Below, piece by piece: positions 13,806-21,732 of a stretch of 27,276 bases of DNA; the stretch's first letter is position 1, and each line of letters begins with the position of its first letter. This DNA comes from WJJR01 sp964440935 (lineage in GTDB: Bacteria; Zixibacteria; MSB-5A5; WJJR01): assembly GCA_964440935.1 (NCBI GenBank), contig CAYTTY010000048.1, positions 1 to 27,276 of the forward strand, given 5' to 3'. A program made the translations under genes and the position numbers. Under the pieces are notes generated by a model, which was not told the origin of the DNA, did no database searches, and saw only the letters and a list, made by a program, of their open reading frames with translations.

Positions 13806-14312
13806 CTACCGTCGCGTATACGTCGAACCCATCATCTTCGATTTGGTCCCGTCTTCTGCGATTTGATTCAATGTCCATTCGAACGTGGAGTCACTGGTGA
13901 ACTGCCAGATTTCTTCGAAGTTGCCGGCCATTGATCCGTAGGTGGCCAAATCGCCAATCATGCGGTTGCCGTCCCATTTCACCGAGTACTCGAAGAGATC
14001 GATGCCCATCTCCGTGCCGGTGAAGTAGCCGCGAATGGCCTCGTCGCCCGGATGCCAGAAGAAGAACCCCTCGCCGACGAGTTTCGGCTCGCCATCAACG
14101 ACCCAATACGATTTCCCGTTCACCGACTTTTGGCCAACGCCCCATTCGAACACTTGATAATTTTGTTCACTGTACCATTTACCGCCGACCAGGCGTTCGC
14201 AGGGGGCGAGCGGATTGGTCTCGCCCGAATCCTGTGCCATCAGGTTCACCACAAACACCGCCCAAACGACCATTGCGACAATCAAGATCCTGCCAATTAT
14301 TCGTGATGCCAT
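13806..14312 (-). CDS. Exported lipocalin-like protein of unknown function, 168 aa
   Basis: The frame is open to 14366, but ATG at 14312 is chosen because MASRIIGRILIVAMVVWAVFVVNLMAQ is a clear signal peptide or anchor, with GAGGA about 12 bases upstream. The mature part is nearly all beta strands with many Trp and Gly residues (LVGGKWYSEQNYQVFEWG, YWVVDGEPKLVGEGFFFWHPG, GIDLFEYSVKWDGNRMIGD, EEIWQFTSDSTFEWTLN). This suggests a small beta-barrel of lipocalin/DUF1579 type, and the next gene upstream on this strand is a true DUF1579 member. I do not recognise a named family. It is the last of three minus-strand genes with about 100-base gaps. Confidence 0.7.
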   Translation of the reverse strand: MASRIIGRILIVAMVVWAVFVVNLMAQDSGETNPLAPCERLVGGKWYSEQNYQVFEWGVGQKSVNGKSYWVVDGEPKLVGEGFFFWHPGDEAIRGYFTGTEMGIDLFEYSVKWDGNRMIGDLATYGSMAGNFEEIWQFTSDSTFEWTLNQIAEDGTKSKMMGSTYTRR

Positions 14313-14410
14313 GCGAATTACCGTCCTCACTGGTTGAGTATCTGGTTCACAAGATGACATGAGCACTGAGCGTACACAACCTTCGCGCTCTCACATCCAT
14401 CTCAGTCATA

Positions 14411-14920
14411 TTATTTCTTGCGTTTGTAGATGATCTCCATGTTTTGAAACTCGGTGCCGTCGGGAGCGACGCAGTACATCTCGAGTTTATGGATATCGTC
14501 TCCCTGCCAACTGGCAATACTCCGCATCGGGACATCCTTGCGGTCGCTTATGGGATCATCGACTTGGGCAGAATAGTGCCTGGCGCCATCTTTTTCGGTA
14601 CCACGGCTGAAGAAGACCGATGTGCCCATCGTATCAATCCAGGTATCGATGTACTCGCCGCGGTATTTGTCGAATGCCGTGACGCCCATGCCCTCGAACG
14701 GCTGACCCATCGCCTGACCCTTGAAATTCTGGATCAGATACCGGCCGCCCATCGCGATTGTAAACTCGGCCTCCCCCTTGTTCTCCTCCGGCGGCCCACC
14801 GGGGGCCATCCAAAACTTCACATTCGCATCCCATTTGCCAGCGAGTTTCTTGAACTCCTCGTGCTCCGTACCCGGTGTGGCGAACTGCGCCCACCGCTCC
14901 ATCATCTGCTTCTCATCCAT
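14411..14920 (-). CDS. Cytoplasmic DUF1579 family protein, 169 aa
   Basis: ATG at 14920 follows GGGAGA. No signal peptide. The sequence has the DUF1579 pattern: PGTEHEEFKKLAGKWDANVKFWMAPGGPPEE, IAMGGRYLIQNFKGQAMGQPFEGMGV, FDKYRGEYIDTWIDTMGTS, final strand MEIIYKRKK. It is a paralogue of the exported protein at 2096-2710, which also starts its domain with PGPEHE and ends with KRKD. DUF1579 has no established function; small-ligand binding is plausible for this fold. It lies 90 bases downstream of the DUF899 gene on the same strand and is probably co-transcribed with it. Confidence 0.85.
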   Translation of the reverse strand: MDEKQMMERWAQFATPGTEHEEFKKLAGKWDANVKFWMAPGGPPEENKGEAEFTIAMGGRYLIQNFKGQAMGQPFEGMGVTAFDKYRGEYIDTWIDTMGTSVFFSRGTEKDGARHYSAQVDDPISDRKDVPMRSIASWQGDDIHKLEMYCVAPDGTEFQNMEIIYKRKK

Positions 14921-15010
14921 CGTTTTGATTCTCCCGTCTATTGGTTCTACCGATTAGCAAACAACACGGAATCTGATTTGATTGATGTCATCTCGCAATC
15001 ACTTCCTGAG

Positions 15011-15592
15011 TCAGGAATAATCGTACTGTGGTTCCCAGCCGTCAGCGCCCTGTTCAAGCAAATCAAAGATGTGCCAGATGGCGCAGAAATCATCTCCGGG
15101 ACCAAACTCCGCCCGGGCCACACGACGGATAGTGCCATCGGCATCCCGATGGAATGTTGAAACGCCGGGCCATACCTTGCCGTCTTTCTCAAATCCTACA
15201 TCTTTGGTGAAACTCCCGCCGTGATTGGACACTGTACGGAATGCCCAGCCCCTGCTGTCGGCAAACTCTTTCATCACCGACGGTTCATCGGGTGAGACAA
15301 GGGCGAATGCCGCCCGATTGTCGAAATGATTACGAAAGCCGTTGAACCCGTCGGCCCAGAGGGTGCAGTAGCGGCAACCACGTCCCATGTTGTGGATAAT
15401 GATCAGGTCATCCTTGTCGCCAAACAGGTTCGACAACTGTACCGGCTGACCATCGCGATCCGTGAAGGTGTAATCCGAAACCGTCTGCGCGCCGACGGCC
15501 CGGCGCAACTCGACAATCCGTTTCCGCAAAATGCCCAGTTCCTGTTCGGCCCGTTCGAGTTCTGCTTGGGCTCTGGCGGTGTCAGTCGTCAT
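15011..15592 (-). CDS. Thioredoxin-like DUF899 family protein, 193 aa
   Basis: ATG at 15592 is chosen over GTG at 15598 because GAGGGAG is well spaced only for the former. An N-terminal coiled helix (ARAQAELERAEQELGILRKRIVELRR) is followed by YTFTDRDGQPVQLSNLFGDKDDLIIIHNM and the redox-like motif GRGCRYCTLWADGFNG (C73, C76). The domain ends FHRDADGTIRRV ... IWHIFDLLEQGADGW. This order is typical of DUF899, a family with a thioredoxin-like fold usually assumed to handle redox or detoxification reactions in the cytoplasm. A disulfide role for C73/C76 is inferred from the CxxC spacing. It is the first gene of the minus-strand trio, and transcription would start in the shared spacer 15593-15932. 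Confidence 0.85.
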   Translation of the reverse strand: MTTDTARAQAELERAEQELGILRKRIVELRRAVGAQTVSDYTFTDRDGQPVQLSNLFGDKDDLIIIHNMGRGCRYCTLWADGFNGFRNHFDNRAAFALVSPDEPSVMKEFADSRGWAFRTVSNHGGSFTKDVGFEKDGKVWPGVSTFHRDADGTIRRVARAEFGPGDDFCAIWHIFDLLEQGADGWEPQYDYS

Positions 15593-15932
15593 CGTCACTC
15601 CCTCTTCTGTTAGAGGTCCGGCTGCCGGCGTTTAGAAACACAGGAGAATTTACGGGGTAATCAGTCTTCGAAACAATACAGTCCTTGTCCCAATTGGTCG
15701 CCTGGCCGATGGAATCCGGACCATTCCCGGAACTCCAAGTTCTGCTTGTCAAATCGCCGAAATCGGGTATATTTTGTCTTGCATTGGGTTACGGCCGTTT
15801 TCACTCCCCGAACCCGGTACGACAGGCAACCATACACCGGACTTTCGGCCTCACCACGATATCACCGGATCTGATACGGGGGCCTGCCCTGAGTGTGGCC
15901 CAGCACAGAACCATCCAGCGAAAGGCGATCTC
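15593..15932. other. 340-bp divergent promoter region and long 5' leader
   Basis: Lies between the divergent DUF899 and LVIVD genes. It holds the promoter candidate at 15746-15773 for the plus-strand gene, leaving about 155 bases of leader. CTGCCGGCG near 15628 is GC-rich. No riboswitch is recognised. The frame of the downstream gene is open through the leader (from 15774), but that extension is not protein-like. Confidence 0.5.
15746..15773 (+). promoter_or_regulatory. Candidate sigma-70-like promoter
   Basis: TTGTCA (15746-15751), 16-base spacer, TATATT (15768-15773); each box matches the consensus at 5 of 6 positions. It would drive the LVIVD surface protein gene at 15933. This is the best promoter pair seen in the window. 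Confidence 0.5.
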
Positions 15933-18224
15933 ATGCAGCCAAAGCGGCGAATCCAGACAATGACGACCGTTGCCAGCCTGCTGGCGGCGGTGATGCTGAT
16001 AGCAGCCACGGCAGAGTCCACTATTGCGCCACTGGATAAAATTGGTGAACGGGCGGTCCGACCCGCGCCTGTCCTGCAAACAAGAGGAGCGGCCGATGCA
16101 TTGACTCCCCAGCAACTGTCCCCCGTGCTCGAATCGGAGTGGACGGGGACGCCGCAATGGATGACCGGCTACGCGTGGGGGGGCGAGACGTTCAATTCCA
16201 GCATTGGCAAGGGCGTTGATTTCCTGGGGAGTGGCCTCAGCTACAACGACTATGTGCCGGTTCGGATAATCTTTACCGAATCGGACACAACGTATTGTAC
16301 CACGTTTCGTCGTGACAATGGATACGCGTTCGGTGGAGTTGGTGTGTTTCAGGGATCGGCGTGGGATATGTCCGATCCCGGCAACCCGCGCCGTCTCAAC
16401 ATCTGTTTTGTCGAGGACAACAACATCAAAATCGCCAATCAGATTTGGGATCCGATTGATGCATCCTTCGGTGGCCGTGAGTACATCCAGATCATGCTCA
16501 GCGATTACGATGGCACTGGATTGACCTATAGCAGCAACAACCTGCTGAATGATGCGGGAACGATGGATATCGTCTACGGCTGGTGGCCGATGCTGGCATC
16601 CGGCCAGACACTGTTTGGCTCTGATCCCGCCTCTCTCGACATCATCCCGTTGAACATCAAGAACGTCCGCGGTATACCGGATGATGGTCAACTCACGATC
16701 ACGTGGTCGTATTTCCTTCCCGAACCCGATTCGTTCGTCATCTACACCGCTGTGGCCAGCCCGGCCGACAACTATCTCGGCTCGGTCGGTGGTACCATCC
16801 GCCAATTTGAACACACAGGAATCCTGAACGGTCAGGAGCAGTTCTATCGGATTGAAGCGTACGATGGCGGATTACTTCTCGACCGAAGTCCGGAATTTGC
16901 CGCCACACCGGAAGTCGTATCGAGCGAACTTGAGCTGGTCGGCTACCTCCACGAACACGGCACGTATGGTGATGTCTGGGGATACGTTGATCCGGCGACC
17001 GACGAAGAGTATGCGTTGCTCTGCGCACGCAATGAAGGACTCGCCGTAATTCACTTGGCACCGAGTGGACCCGTCGAAGTCGGTTTTGTCCCGACAGCGA
17101 GCGGTGCCTCGGACAGCAAGGATGTCAAGGTCTACGGTCACTACGCGTATCTGGTAAATGAGAGCGGACCGGTGCAGATTATCGATTTGATTGATCCGGC
17201 CAATCCGGTCCAAGTCGGTACGATTACACCGGATGGGAATGGTTCACACAACTGTCTGATCGAGGGCGACTACCTCTACATCGTCGGCAACCACGGCACC
17301 GGCGGACTCGAAATCTGGAGTTTGGCCGATCCTACCGCACCGGTCGAAGTCGGCGACTTCCAGCCGTACTACTATCACGATCTGGATATACGCAACGACA
17401 CCGTGTATGCGTGCGGAATCTACGGCGACGGTATCGATGTGGTCGATGTCAGCAACAAAATGTCACCGTCGCTCATTACCACGTTCAACTATACCGGTTC
17501 GGGTGCGCACAATGCCGAGTTGACCGAAGATGGCAGATACTTGTTCACCGGCGATGAGATTGGTAGCGCCGGAAATCACACCCGTGTCTGGGATGTCTCG
17601 GACATCGGCTCGATTGCGAAAGTCGATGACATCATCGTCGACCCAAACGCTGTCGTACACAATTGCTACGTGCTCGGTGATCTACTCTACATCGCCCACT
17701 ACACCGAAGGTGTGCGGATTTACGACATCCACAATCCGGAAAGCCCAGTCGAGGTCGCCTATTACGATACCTATCAACCGGACTTGTATGGCTATCGGGG
17801 CTGCTGGACGGTAACACCGTTTCTCCCGTCGGGGAGTATCATCGCCTCCGACATGCAGACCGGATTGTATGTATTTGAATTGGATGACGCCGATGGTGAC
17901 GGCGTGTATTCGGTGATTGACAACTGCCCGAACACGCCTAATCCGTCACAGGCCGATGCCGACAGTAACGGGATTGGTGATGCCTGCGAATCCTGCCAGT
18001 GCCCGCTGCAAGCCGACATGGATGGCAATTCCACACTCGACGCCACCGACCTCAACACTTTGATTCAGGTCCTGTTCTTCTCAGACACCGACGTACAGGA
18101 TCCTCAGTGTCCCACGACGCGTTCAGATGTGAATGCGGATGGCGTCTCCGACGCCGTGGATTTGAATCTGATGATCAACCTGCTGTTCTTCAATGGCCCG
18201 CCGCCGGTGGATCCCTGCTTGTAA
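15933..18224 (+). CDS. Secreted LVIVD-repeat (choice-of-anchor B type) surface protein with TSP3 and dockerin-like tail, 763 aa
   Basis: ATG at 15933 is chosen: a signal peptide follows (MQPKRRIQTMTTVASLLAAVMLIAATAES) and AAAGG lies upstream. Residues about 60-230 are an unassigned beta-rich domain, and about 235-330 look fibronectin-like. Residues about 333-650 contain repeated LVIVD-type blades (YAYLVNESGPVQIIDLIDPANPVQVG, YLYIVGNHGTGGLEIWSLADPTAPVEVG, TVYACGIYGDGIDVVDVSNKMSP, LLYIAHYTEGVRIYDIHNPESPVEVA), forming a beta-propeller as in choice-of-anchor B proteins. A thrombospondin type 3 calcium repeat follows (DADGDGVYSVIDNCPNTPNPSQ.D.DSNGIGDAC), then the two-repeat dockerin-like tail (687-763, ending FFNGPPPVDPCL). 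Likely secreted and surface-displayed, perhaps for binding; no catalytic motif seen. Confidence 0.88.
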   Translation: MQPKRRIQTMTTVASLLAAVMLIAATAESTIAPLDKIGERAVRPAPVLQTRGAADALTPQQLSPVLESEWTGTPQWMTGYAWGGETFNSSIGKGVDFLGSGLSYNDYVPVRIIFTESDTTYCTTFRRDNGYAFGGVGVFQGSAWDMSDPGNPRRLNICFVEDNNIKIANQIWDPIDASFGGREYIQIMLSDYDGTGLTYSSNNLLNDAGTMDIVYGWWPMLASGQTLFGSDPASLDIIPLNIKNVRGIPDDGQLTITWSYFLPEPDSFVIYTAVASPADNYLGSVGGTIRQFEHTGILNGQEQFYRIEAYDGGLLLDRSPEFAATPEVVSSELELVGYLHEHGTYGDVWGYVDPATDEEYALLCARNEGLAVIHLAPSGPVEVGFVPTASGASDSKDVKVYGHYAYLVNESGPVQIIDLIDPANPVQVGTITPDGNGSHNCLIEGDYLYIVGNHGTGGLEIWSLADPTAPVEVGDFQPYYYHDLDIRNDTVYACGIYGDGIDVVDVSNKMSPSLITTFNYTGSGAHNAELTEDGRYLFTGDEIGSAGNHTRVWDVSDIGSIAKVDDIIVDPNAVVHNCYVLGDLLYIAHYTEGVRIYDIHNPESPVEVAYYDTYQPDLYGYRGCWTVTPFLPSGSIIASDMQTGLYVFELDDADGDGVYSVIDNCPNTPNPSQADADSNGIGDACESCQCPLQADMDGNSTLDATDLNTLIQVLFFSDTDVQDPQCPTTRSDVNADGVSDAVDLNLMINLLFFNGPPPVDPCL

Positions 18225-18252
18225 GTGTCAGGATTTATCATAATTGTGCCAG

Positions 18253-18434
18253 CTAGAGCGATTGCCAGAATAGATTTCCGATTGCCAAGGTAACCTTAGC
18301 TGTCATTCCCGCGAAAGCGGGAATCCATTGTCTTCGTACACAAGCAATTACGACACTGTCTCGGTCCGCCACGGCCGACGGGGATGACAGAGTATAGAAA
18401 TCCAAACGGAAAATAATTCTGACAATCACTCTAA
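18253..18434. mobile_element. MITE-like element D (182 bp) with GAAA-loop palindrome inside
   Basis: The left end CTAGAGCGATTGCCAGAAT and the inverted right end TTAGAGTGATTGTCAGAAT match at about 25 of 34 bases. Inside, ATTCCCGC-GAAA-GCGGGAAT (18305-18324) is a perfect palindrome with GNRA loop, of the widespread ATTCCC-N8-GGGAAT type, and TGTCAT..CC / GGGGATGACA form a second nested pair (about 18301 and 18380-18389). The subterminal AAACGGAAAATAATTCTGAC is shared, inverted, with element E. Confidence 0.65.
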
Positions 18435-18464
18435 ACACCCGTGTTGACTGTCAACACGGGTGTT
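18434..18464. terminator. Perfect 14-bp hairpin abutting element D
   Basis: AACACCCGTGTTGA-CTG-TCAACACGGGTGTT, perfect stem, 3-base loop, followed by CTTGTACG. It starts on the last base of element D and ends 18 bases before the next gene start. It may be an intrinsic terminator for the LVIVD gene, or an operator for the gene at 18483. Confidence 0.55.
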
Positions 18465-18482
18465 CTTGTACGTATGTGACAT

Positions 18483-19136
18483 ATGTCAGGTCATACATGG
18501 TTGGACAGTCCGCTGGTTCTTGCACTCTGGCTGGCAAGCTCTGCCATTTCAGTGGGTGTCGTCACTGTTGATTTGCGTCGCCGGAATGCCCATCTGCCGT
18601 CGTTGATGAGGTGGGTCTGGTTGTTGACGGTGGCCTACTCCGGCTTTTTCGGCTTGGTCGTTTACTGGACTACCGGCCGGAAGCAGATTACCCGCGACTC
18701 GATCTGGCGCCGGGGATTCCGGTCGACCGCTCACTGTTATTCAGGCTGTGGCGGTGGTGAGATCATCGGAGTGCTGCTGACCGTTGCTGTTCTTGGCGCA
18801 GGTCAGCTTTGGGTTGCGTTGACAACGTTCCTTTTTGCCTACACGGGGGGACTGCTGTTAACCGCGGGCCCGCTGATTCAAGATGGTGTACCCGCGCCAA
18901 CGGCTTGGCGTGACGCTATCGTGAGTGAATCCGCCAGTATCATCGTGATGGAGGCCGTCGCGATTGGCGTCGATCTCTATCTGGCCGGCAATGCGCAAAT
19001 CACCGATACACGATTCTGGCTATCGCTGGTAGTCTCCCTGAGCCTCGGTTTCCTGGCTGCGTACCCGGTGAACGTCCTACTTGTCCACTTTGGCGTCAAA
19101 GAAGGAATGCACGATCCGCGCCATGGAGCAGACTAA
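18483..19136 (+). CDS. DUF4396 integral membrane protein, 217 aa
   Basis: ATG at 18483; the ribosome-binding site is weak. Predicted membrane helices lie near residues 8-28, 42-62, 92-112, 115-130, 150-170 and 180-205. The signature region FRSTAHCYSGCGGGEIIGVLL (near 77-100) has the HC..GC..GE pattern of DUF4396, in which His and Cys may bind metal. The family is membrane-embedded, often linked to copper or other metal handling, but its role is not established. The C-terminus (VHFGVKEGMHDP) matches the usual family end. The gene converges with the aldo/keto reductase gene with only 4 bases between stop codons, so no separate terminator fits between them. Confidence 0.75.
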   Translation: MSGHTWLDSPLVLALWLASSAISVGVVTVDLRRRNAHLPSLMRWVWLLTVAYSGFFGLVVYWTTGRKQITRDSIWRRGFRSTAHCYSGCGGGEIIGVLLTVAVLGAGQLWVALTTFLFAYTGGLLLTAGPLIQDGVPAPTAWRDAIVSESASIIVMEAVAIGVDLYLAGNAQITDTRFWLSLVVSLSLGFLAAYPVNVLLVHFGVKEGMHDPRHGAD

Positions 19137-19140
19137 CCCC

Positions 19141-20247
19141 TTACTCGCCCATATACCATGGTGGCCGACGGTGTACCGGCACCTGGCCGTTGATTCGGTT
19201 ACGGATGACCGGCTCGAAGAAAATGAATGGGAATATCAGCTCGGGACGACCGACTTCTTCCAGTTTGCTTGACAGTTCATCTGGTATGTCGAAATCCAGT
19301 GCCGTCAGATTGCTTTCCAGTTGATCGAGTTTGGTCGCACCGATAATAGTGGACACGACGCCCGGCCGTTTGGTGATCCAATTGATCGCGATTTGCGCCG
19401 GGGACCGATCGAGCTGCCTGGCAACGTCAAGCAATACCTCGAAAACCCTCCAATTCCGGTCGGTAAACTTGTCGAACACGGGGTTGTCGGAGTCGGCCAA
19501 CACGTTCAGGCGTCCTTCTCCCTCACCGCCTGATTCGCTGCGCGTGTACTTCCCTGTGAGAAATCCACTAGCCAATGGACTCCACGGGCATACGCCCATT
19601 CCCAACTCAATGGCGGCGGGTATGTGTTCGCGTTCGATGTTACGCTCCACCAATGAGTATTCGAGCTGCAATGCGCAGATCGGTTCGTAGCCACGCCATT
19701 CAGCCAGTGTCTGGGCGCGGGCCAAATACCACGCCGGGATATCGCTGAGCCCGATGTGACGAATCTTGCCTTGTCGCACTAGCGTATCGAGTGTCGACAT
19801 CACTTCTTCAACCGGTGTGACACCATCCCACACGTGCAGCCAATACAGATCGACATAGTCGGTTTGCAGTCGTTTCAGCGAAGCGTCGACCGCACGCATG
19901 ATGTTCTTCCGCGAGTTCCCCCCGGTGTTGGGATTTCCCTCATTGAAATTGAACGTGAACTTGGTGGCCAGAACAATTCGGTCGCGGCTCTTTGTTTCAC
20001 GAATGAACGTCCCGAGCAGTTCCTCGCTCTGCCCACCAGTGTACGCGTCGGCTGTATCGATGAAATTACCCCCGGCATCGAGATACCGCTGAAAGACGGT
20101 GCGGGCGACGTCTTCCTCGCTTCCCCAACCGGTGGGATTACCAAATGTCATTGTACCAAGGCACAAGGGTGAAACTCGCAGCCCACTGGTACCCAGCAAG
20201 TAGTAGTTGGCCAGGCTGGCAATCGTTTTCGATGTGCTATCGTTCAT
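19141..20247 (-). CDS. Aldo/keto reductase, 368 aa
   Basis: ATG at 20247 follows GGGAGTG. The catalytic tetrad is intact: D64 and Y69 (NFIDTADAYTGG), K96 (IVLATKF), H138 (DLYWLHVWD). Other family motifs: LGTSGLRVSPLCLGTMTFG at the N-terminus, NPV/ITKRPGVVSTIIGATKLDQLESNL for NADP(H) binding near the C-terminus. These enzymes reduce aldehydes and ketones with NADPH in the cytoplasm; the closest group is the YajO/YghZ-like set (AKR11/12), though I cannot fix the substrate. The C-terminal extension (FEPVIRNRINGQVPVHRRPPWYMGE) is longer than usual. It lies 140 bases downstream of a small unknown gene on the same strand. Confidence 0.93.
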   Translation of the reverse strand: MNDSTSKTIASLANYYLLGTSGLRVSPLCLGTMTFGNPTGWGSEEDVARTVFQRYLDAGGNFIDTADAYTGGQSEELLGTFIRETKSRDRIVLATKFTFNFNEGNPNTGGNSRKNIMRAVDASLKRLQTDYVDLYWLHVWDGVTPVEEVMSTLDTLVRQGKIRHIGLSDIPAWYLARAQTLAEWRGYEPICALQLEYSLVERNIEREHIPAAIELGMGVCPWSPLASGFLTGKYTRSESGGEGEGRLNVLADSDNPVFDKFTDRNWRVFEVLLDVARQLDRSPAQIAINWITKRPGVVSTIIGATKLDQLESNLTALDFDIPDELSSKLEEVGRPELIFPFIFFEPVIRNRINGQVPVHRRPPWYMGE

Positions 20248-20387
20248 CAGACACTCCCATTTGTCGCTGAGGTTGCCAATATCCTATCGGTTGGAGTACG
20301 GATATCTCCTGCACGGCGAATTAGCCTGAATGGCCTGAATCGTTGCCCGTTCCCGTTGACGCGACATAAACCGGCCGGCCTGCCCGA

Positions 20388-20777
20388 TCACCCAAAAGTC
20401 GGATCCTTATCCGCCATGATCCGATTGAACGCAATCGCCAGTTCCGCCGGGTCGACAAGGGTGACGAAATTGCGCGCATCACCCAATGCCACGATCGCCT
20501 TCGTATGCAGCTCCTTTTGGGCAACAACGAGTGCCGGAATGTTGTGGACGCGGCAGCACTGCAGAATATCCGACGGCGTGAGTCCGGAATCGGACAGGGG
20601 AATCACCTTGTGGAGATAGCCCACGACAACGTCGATCTCATCGGCTTTGGTCATATGCCCAACGAACTTTCCGTGCCCATCGACGCCATTGCTGAGCGGA
20701 ACCGTATCCACCCCGCGAACGGTCAGATCGATCAGAAACATGGGATCTGTGCCCTCGAGATATCCGACCCGAACCAT
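20388..20777 (-). CDS. Conserved-looking small protein of unknown function, 129 aa
   Basis: ATG at 20777 follows GAGGAGGA, a near-perfect ribosome-binding site. The protein alternates strands and helices (MVRVGYLEGTDPMFLIDL, ADEIDVVVGYLHKVIPL, VHNIPALVVAQKELHTKAIVALG, NFVTLVDPAELAIAFNRIM), suggesting a small alpha/beta, Rossmann-like fold. Notable motifs are GYLEGTDP, PLSNGVDGHGKFV and a Cys pair QCC. It has no signal peptide or membrane helix. I do not recognise the family. Its position before the aldo/keto reductase gene, with a 140-base gap, hints at a shared transcript but not at a role. The coding call is firm because of the ribosome-binding site and protein-like composition. Confidence 0.7.
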   Translation of the reverse strand: MVRVGYLEGTDPMFLIDLTVRGVDTVPLSNGVDGHGKFVGHMTKADEIDVVVGYLHKVIPLSDSGLTPSDILQCCRVHNIPALVVAQKELHTKAIVALGDARNFVTLVDPAELAIAFNRIMADKDPTFG

Positions 20778-20960
20778 AAATGTCCTCCTCTATGTGCGAC
20801 CAGTCATCTAACATCAGCGTTGAGACCCGAGCGTTAACGCGAATCTAAGGTGCCATATCCGGCGATTCAATCAAGGAGTTCTCCGCCCGGCACTGGCAAA
20901 AATGGTCTCAGGAGATCACCGACCAAGCCGAACGGCATGCGATTTCTCGGAGCACATCTC

Positions 20961-20988
20961 TTGGCAAATTGCGTATTAACTGTACATT
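20961..20988 (+). promoter_or_regulatory. Candidate sigma-70-like promoter
   Basis: TTGGCA (20961-20966), 16-base spacer, TACATT (20983-20988), about 80 bases upstream of the start at 21074. Moderate match. Confidence 0.38.
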
Positions 20989-21073
20989 GTGGAGGGTGCT
21001 CGTCTCACCAACGATCCACGGTGCACGCAAGAGACCCCGCCTCGATACCGACTTAGAAAGTAGAGGCAGCCTG

Positions 21074-21673
21074 ATGAGGATCCGACAAACCATCTATGTC
21101 CTTGTGCTGGTGACGCTCCTGGGTGTCGCATCCTATTCCGTTGCCGACGAAGGGCTACGAGCCAATTCCGAGAAGGCAACAGAACAAACCACTGCGCGGG
21201 TATTTACAACCAGCCCGCCAAAGGTGGGTACTCGCCCCGTCAATAATCTGCGTGCCGGATTAGCGCTGACGGGAATCTCAATGAGTTGGTCGGCGACTCC
21301 CGGTGGGGGATTCGCAGGAGGCTCCTCAAGCCAGTACGGACTCAATGCTGCGATCGGTCAGCCAGTCGTTGGAGAGGGGTCAGACGCCGAGTACGGATTG
21401 AGGATCGGGTTCTATCACGGCGTGGAGACGTGCCGATGTGACAAGGTTGGCGATCTAAACGACGACGGCCTGCACGATTCCGTTGACCTCAATGTGATGA
21501 TTACCGTGCTGTTCTTTAACGGAGAGAATCCCCACGATCCGACCTGCCCCACACCTCGGTCTGACATCAATTGTGACTCCCTCAGCGACACGATCGACCT
21601 CAACCTGTTTATCACCTTCTTGTTCTTCAACGGCACGCCGCCGTGCAATGCGTGTACCGGGCAGCCGTTGTAA
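21074..21673 (+). CDS. Small secreted protein with dockerin-like tail, 199 aa
   Basis: The frame is open from 20969, but ATG 21074 is chosen because MRIRQTIYVLVLVTLLGVASYSVA is a signal peptide and GAGG precedes it. Residues about 60-118 contain GGGFAGGSSSQYGLNAAIGQ, then EYGLRIGFYHG. This pattern, (S)SQY.L...IGQP ... Y.L..GF, recurs in many short secreted proteins of environmental bacteria before sorting signals. Residues 119-199 are the two-repeat dockerin-like module (GDLNDDGLHDSVDLNVMITVLFFNG ... RSDINCDSLSDTIDLNLFITFLFFNGTPPCNAC). No enzymatic motif is visible. It may be a minimal carrier of the tail, useful for testing what the tail does. Confidence 0.8.
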   Translation: MRIRQTIYVLVLVTLLGVASYSVADEGLRANSEKATEQTTARVFTTSPPKVGTRPVNNLRAGLALTGISMSWSATPGGGFAGGSSSQYGLNAAIGQPVVGEGSDAEYGLRIGFYHGVETCRCDKVGDLNDDGLHDSVDLNVMITVLFFNGENPHDPTCPTPRSDINCDSLSDTIDLNLFITFLFFNGTPPCNACTGQPL

Positions 21674-21676
21674 CAC

Positions 21677-21703
21677 AAAAAAACCGAAGCGATCAGCTCC
21701 GGT
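21677..21703 (-). terminator. Intrinsic terminator for the minus-strand lipoprotein gene
   Basis: On the minus strand: ACCGGAGC-TGATC-GCTTCGGT (one G-T pair) followed by seven T. It lies between two convergent gene ends. The T tract is on the minus-strand side only, so it mainly serves the gene at 21733-22434. Confidence 0.8.
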
Positions 21704-21732
21704 GTCACAGATTGTCTCTGTGAAATATCCAC

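Noticed and set aside
14444..15160. Plus-strand ORF of 238 codons across the DUF1579 and DUF899 genes
   Set aside because: It spans two recognised minus-strand genes and their spacer and is not protein-like.
15801..16814. Long antisense ORF (337 codons) inside the LVIVD gene
   Set aside because: It overlaps a clear coding region on the other strand, has no recognisable motif, and is explained by codon bias of the real gene.
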